Shown piece by piece: positions 59,163-64,000 of a stretch of 64,000 bases of DNA. The notes beneath the pieces were generated by a model. It worked only from the letters and a program-made list of their open reading frames with translations. It was not told the DNA's origin and did not search any database. Both the position numbers and the translations under genes were made by a program. How positions within the stretch are numbered: position 1 is the first letter of the stretch; each line of letters opens with the position of its first letter. The stretch is from positions 50,321,434 to 50,385,433 of the forward strand of contig NC_081828.1 of NCBI RefSeq assembly GCF_030867095.1, given 5' to 3'. The DNA is from Alligator mississippiensis (taxonomy: Eukaryota > Chordata > Crocodylia > Alligatoridae).

Positions 59163-60880
59163 CAGAAGTATCACCAGCTGAGCGGGCAGTCTGACAGCAC
59201 AATGACTTCTGAGCTATCTTTGCTTCTGCCTGCTTGCCCCCCTGTCCCTATCACCTTGCCATGTGCAGCACAATGCTAAAATTCCTAGCAGAATAAACAA
59301 CACAGAAGTAGGACAGGGGAGAAAGGAGCCACCACTGCATGCTCACTTTATCACAGTGTTCTAGGCCTCACCAGATCCAGAGGTCCCATCCAGAACAGAC
59401 AGTTCCTCGAACATTCAGAAACAGCCAAATGTTTGCTACATATAATCCTCAAGAAATAGGCCCGCCTCACAAAACCAGGATCTAGATCTCCAGGCTGTGC
59501 AGATCAGGGTATATAACCTGTTATGAACAGAAAGACATGCTCACCCTTGTGCAGCCATATAGGGGCTTGGAACAACATCAGCCCTTGCAATCCCCTGAGT
59601 GTTAGATCCTATAAGCCTTGCCCTGCTGGTCAGTGCTCCCCTCCCCAAAGTGTGCAGTGACTCTACTCTGCAGCCCCATGATTTGGCAGGCACAGAAGTG
59701 AATGTATCCTGCATTCTTAGAAAGGGTACCACAGAAACTATGCCCCCCAGAGACTCTTAGAGCTCCTGGTAGGGCACTGCACTTCCAAACTGCTCCTGAA
59801 AAAGGACTGAAGCCTCATGGAGTTCAAAAGCCTCCCAGGCTCATGGGTGTTTGGAATCAAGGTTTGATGCTATTTATTTTGAATAAACTGGCTGTCCTCC
59901 TCCTACTCCAAAAATTAATCTTCCCCTCTCCCTCATAACCTTAACCAAATTATTCTGGGCTGTCCTCAAGGTGGCCATTTACACTGCTTACTACTGTGAC
60001 TTCAGCCTGAGGCCCACCTACACAATACAAAGTATAACCACCCAAGTAAACACCAGACTAGTAAACACACTTGTGGGTGAATAAATCTGTTCTAAGTACA
60101 GGCCAGTCCACCACCCAGAACTAAGTGAAACAGGTTTAAATGACCATTTCCCAGGGGTTACAGGACAACCAGCACTTGGCAAAAGCAGAGCGGGCAGTGA
60201 AATGCCCCTCAGCACATACACACACCTGTTTGAATGAGACCACCGCCAGCAACTCTGCAGACCTGGACTGAGCTCCCCCGGTTCCTGTAAACAGCTGTCA
60301 AAGTCCACCTGCCACATCAGCGGAGGCCTGTCTGAACCTCTGCCTGCTCTGGATCAGTGCTGCCAGCTCGCTTCCAGCTCAGGGCCCTCACCAACGTGAC
60401 TAAGCAGAGCAAAGTGCGGCCCTCACATGCCTCAGGACAAACCCATCTTTTGACTGCTTGCTCAGTGCTGCAAGGGTTTGCTCTCCTGTTTATATTTAGG
60501 CTTCCTGAGACATTAAGATCCAGGAAGCCTGGGACATATGGAATTTCAAACTAAAACAGCCGAAGGAAAGAGAAAAACAGACTTCCCAAGTTAACTTGTT
60601 AACCAATGAGGACTTTTCCTCTCTTCCTTACAATAGAAGTGGATGATATTTTATTTTGTTTTCACTTTTTCTTTCCACTTGTCTGTTTCACTCGTCTCTC
60701 AACAGGAACCCATCGTGCAAGTCCAAAAATAACTAATCTTTTCCTTTTATTACCTAATAACTAGTGGAGCTATTCTATTCTATGTATGTTCCTATATATC
60801 ACCACAATATCTGATCTCAACATGTGGCCAATATGCTGAGATATAAATGGAACAAGCTAATTAAGGTTTCTAGTTTAGTT
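59163..60880. other. Upstream sequence, nothing recognised
   Basis: About 1.7 kb without supportable repeats. A non-coding SEC16B first exon could lie here, but no splice donor stands out. Confidence 0.35.
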
Positions 60881-60883
60881 GGT

Positions 60884-61048
60884 CTGCAGATGCTTCCTCA
60901 GACTGATGAAGGGTATTTGTACCCAAAAGCTTGCAAAGAAGAAATTTTCCAACTATTTGAGTTGGTTTAATAAAATATACCAGATTTACCCAAAGAATCT
61001 TGTCTGCCTATGTCCTTAGACCAACATGGCTACAACCTATACCCCTAA
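60884..61048 (+). mobile_element. Penelope-like element 3' arm
   Basis: Aligns with 2440-2610: CTGATGAAGGG, CCAACTATTTGAGTTGG and the end CTTAGACCAACATGGCTACA. It carries a degenerate hammerhead-like core at 60903-60936 in which GAAA has become AAAA. Confidence 0.8.
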
Positions 61049-61346
61049 ATATTCTACTGTAACATTCAAAAGTCTCAATCACACAGATGAGTACAAATGT
61101 TAGTCACCTCCTAAGGCACTCTGAAAAAATTAAAAATGCAGGTCTCAGGAAAATAAGGGAAAGCCCTGTAAAAGCAAGTAAATGTCCAGATACAAAGCAT
61201 CTTATGTTATTGGTTTAGTAATCCTCAACTGTTTCCCAACCCTAGATACAGAAAACACTTACAGTTTCCTGCCACAGCCCTTACTTAAGAAGTTTTCTCT
61301 CTTCTCTTCTGTAGTTAGAATAGGCACGGGTCATCCAGAACTTACT

Positions 61347-61593
61347 GGGTATGTCTACACAAGACGCTTAATGAGCAGTAGACTGATTTTAATGTGCAGT
61401 AGACTAAAGCTGTGCTAATGCACTAATGGCCAGTAGAATTAGTCTACTGCACATTAATTGTCATGACAAGACCATGCACCTTTGCTACTGCACAGTAGTA
61501 CCAGCTACTGCACATTTAGTTAGTACCTCATATTAGAGGTACTCAGCTTAATGCGCAGTAGCAACAGCACATTGATGCACCTGTAGATGCACC
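61347..61593. mobile_element. Harbinger-like MITE
   Basis: 247 bp; ends GGGTATGTCTACA and, in reverse, GGGTGCATCTACA; ACT on both flanks (61344-61346 and 61594-61596). Related in its ends and interior to 58956-59162. Confidence 0.7.
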
Positions 61594-61634
61594 CACTGAG
61601 TACCACAGGGCCCATCTAACCTATAACAATTGCC

Positions 61635-61997
61635 GCTCTGCAACCTGAACGGCGCGTGCCCCTGGTGGCTGGGGGGGCATGGCTGTGCCGGCGGTGATGG
61701 GAGTGCAGTGGTGGGAGCCTGGTGGCAGTGAGTGGGGAGCTCCCACAGATGCGGCTGGCACTGTCGGCGGTGGGCAGGGGGGTGGCGGTGCCTACCGGGG
61801 GTTGGCAACCACCCACAGGCCAACGCTGCTGGCAGCAGCCGGGGCAATCATGGATCGCCCACAGACTGGCAGCGGGGTGGTGAGCAGCAACCGCCCACAG
61901 GTGCCAGCAGCGCCTTTTTGCAGGGGGTGCCCCGCCACGCACAGGGGGTGCACATGCACCCGTGTGTACCCTCTACACATCACCCCTGCTCTGCAAC
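61635..61997. other. GC-rich segment between 10-bp direct repeats
   Basis: GCTCTGCAAC occurs at 61635-61644 and 61988-61997 and encloses a GC-rich, CpG-bearing block in AT-rich DNA. No open frame is convincing. It may be an inserted element or a piece of promoter-like sequence. Confidence 0.4.
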
Positions 61998-64000
61998 ATG
62001 AAATTAACCATCGGCTTTAATAATTAAACATATTTTTTTCCTATTGCAGTAATGAGATAAAATCCTGATCAGCTTGGGGTAATGGTGCAATGAGGTGGAG
62101 CACTGCAGCATTAAGTACCATATATGAGAACACTAAAAATGGTTGAAACAGTGTGGCCTTGCACTGTAGATTGGTGTGAACCACATTTTTTAAAAAAATA
62201 TAGGATGGCGCTATAGACCTGGACTTCAGCAGGATTTTTATAGCAGTCAGGAACATAACTAAAACATGGATTAAACCTGTATACATTGCAAGGTAAAACT
62301 ATGTTTCAAAATTTTGGAAAATAAGTATATTATAGCTTAGAATTTGAAAAAAATTTGTTTCCCATTGTCAAGTGGGAAGCTTTCCCTGGTAAGCCCAGGG
62401 ACCTAAGCCATTCATTTCTTCAGAAGTGAAGACTTCATGTTAAAAGTATGTTTGTAGCCTTTTATGATCATGCAGACAATCTATGGAACATGAAATGTAT
62501 GTAAGCCAAGATAGCACTGTCTTCTTCAGCCTGCCAATAAACTATTCCAGAGCCTCTGTTGTTGCCTTAGCATAGGGAAATCAACTGTCCCATGTCAAGT
62601 TTCACAGCTCGTGTTCATAACTTTGTGCACTCCTGAAACAGGCAACAATCCTATCAGTTATACACTGCCCTTGACTATTGGGAAAGCTGCAAACATCAGA
62701 AGTCACTGATGTTGTTACTCCTTCAGGTGTCTTTTTTCTGTTTTAACTACCCTCCATCTTTCTTAATGGCTTCTGGCTGATAAGTTTAGGCCTCTAACTA
62801 GTAGCTGAATGCTGCATTTTTCAAAGACGTGCTCCAAATGCCCCTTCCCCCCTGCCGCTCCGCTTCCCCCCCTGCCTCTGCCTGCAGAGCTGCTAACCTG
62901 GGGTAGGGGGGAGGAGGGGAGGGGTGTAACCAAAATACAAATTTTCCCAGGGCGCCATTTTCGCTAAGGCTAGCTCTGGTCCCCACTAGCTTTAACTCTG
63001 TACTGTGTTAAGTCCCTGATGGTATTTATACTTGACATGACCAGCAATCCTACATTATTCAGATTATGCAAGGAAGGATGATGTAGAGAGACACTATCAG
63101 CAACATCAGACTTTGAGCAAGAAAAGCCTAAACCACTGGAAAACAGCAGTAAAGAAAACTAGATAGCAGAAAAACCTAAAAGAAGATTTGACTGGGATGG
63201 AGGGGGAAGGGAAGAAGAAGAAGCAGGACTGAAAACTACAGAAGGAAGGAAAGAAAGCTAGAAATAGAGACACTGGTGAATAGCGGAACAGTGATAAAGA
63301 ATGCACCCGCAAGCAACAACAAAAATTAAATTCATAAAAAAATAATTAATTATATGCCTGCCACTTAATGTTTTAGACTGATATAATTTATAACATTTGC
63401 TAAGCAAATTTAAAGAGAGTTCTTCACACGGGGAAAAAAAGAAAACAATAGGAACTTCTGATTAGAAAAAATTAAATTCATGGGGGAAATGTGGGGTAGG
63501 TGGAACAGCTGGAAGCACTTTTAGATTTTTTTTGTTTAAGATGACTTTGACTTCAAGTTAATGGCATCCTTTTAGCAACAGCATCATGGAATTACTTAAG
63601 AGGTAAAAAAGATCTCCAAATTCTAGATCCTTGTGCACATACTTTCTGTTTCTTTGTAGGACACCCACACACTAACAGTAGTTCACAAGAATCTAGGAGA
63701 CCTAGGAACTGAGTAGAGACAAAATTGAAACAAACCACCATATTTACTTAAATATAAAATGACCTTGAATATGACAACTCCCCAATAATTAGATTCTAAA
63801 CATGGAAAATTTATAAATATGTTATCATTTTTCAGGTATAGAATCTAATTTTTGGAGGTTTGCCTAGAATTTTCCCCTCTCCCATTGCTACAGCTGGAAA
63901 AATAAATGAAAGGGGGGGGGGGCAAACAGAGCTCTTGCCCTCTGCTCCCCCACCAACTTTGCCCTCTTTACTGTCAGACCATGCTCTGCCTGACCATATC
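61998..64000. other. Right edge, nothing firmly recognised
   Basis: 62790-62990 has a C/G-rich stretch that may be part of a hAT element. A G run lies at 63910-63922. No gene is seen. Confidence 0.35.

Noticed and set aside
63728..63860. Possible terminal repeat of another DNA transposon (TTACTTAAATATAAAATGAC)
   Set aside because: Only a weak resemblance, with no paired end or target copy in the window.
1..64000. tRNA or rRNA genes
   Set aside because: No cloverleaf with proper A and B boxes or ribosomal core sequence was noticed on either strand by eye; a tRNAscan run would be needed to be certain.

Overview
The window is vertebrate nuclear DNA, most likely from a crocodilian, with a turtle as the main alternative. 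It contains spliced GT-AG exons, CR1 LINEs, MIR-like SINEs, several hAT-type non-autonomous elements, and a Penelope-like element with a GIY-YIG domain. There are no bacterial-style operons. The species call is an inference from this repeat mix and from how closely the gene matches human SEC16B.

One host gene dominates: SEC16B on the minus strand, running from the start codon at 57728 to the stop at 8631. I could follow 25 coding exons that join in frame at GT-AG sites and give a protein of 1061 residues. Human SEC16B, as I remember it, is about 1060 residues. It is a scaffold of ER exit sites that organises COPII coat assembly. The part-coding first exon reaches back to about 57793. The non-coding first exon and the promoter were not identified and should lie above 57.8 kb.

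Layout: 1-5.84 kb is a tandemly repeated block (unit about 0.84 kb) whose second copy is split by nested insertions: a Penelope fragment, a hAT-like piece, a 5'-truncated LINE, a Penelope element inside that LINE, and another hAT. 5.84-7.6 kb is featureless. 7.6-8.63 kb is the probable 3' UTR. 8.63-57.73 kb is SEC16B. Intron 17 (9.5 kb), intron 18 (3.1 kb) and intron 13 (6.5 kb) hold most of the transposons; exon-dense parts are cleaner. 57.8-64 kb is upstream sequence with two Harbinger-like MITEs, a Penelope 3' end and a GC-rich insertion.

The observations most worth following are: (a) hammerhead-ribozyme-like cores in four Penelope arms; (b) a 1.26-kb hAT element carrying a CpG-rich block that looks like a captured first exon with a signal-peptide-like reading frame and a splice donor; (c) three elements with matching terminal repeats and 3-bp target duplications; (d) a 1.4-kb solo LTR; and (e) the nested duplication at the left edge. 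I found no undescribed multi-gene system.
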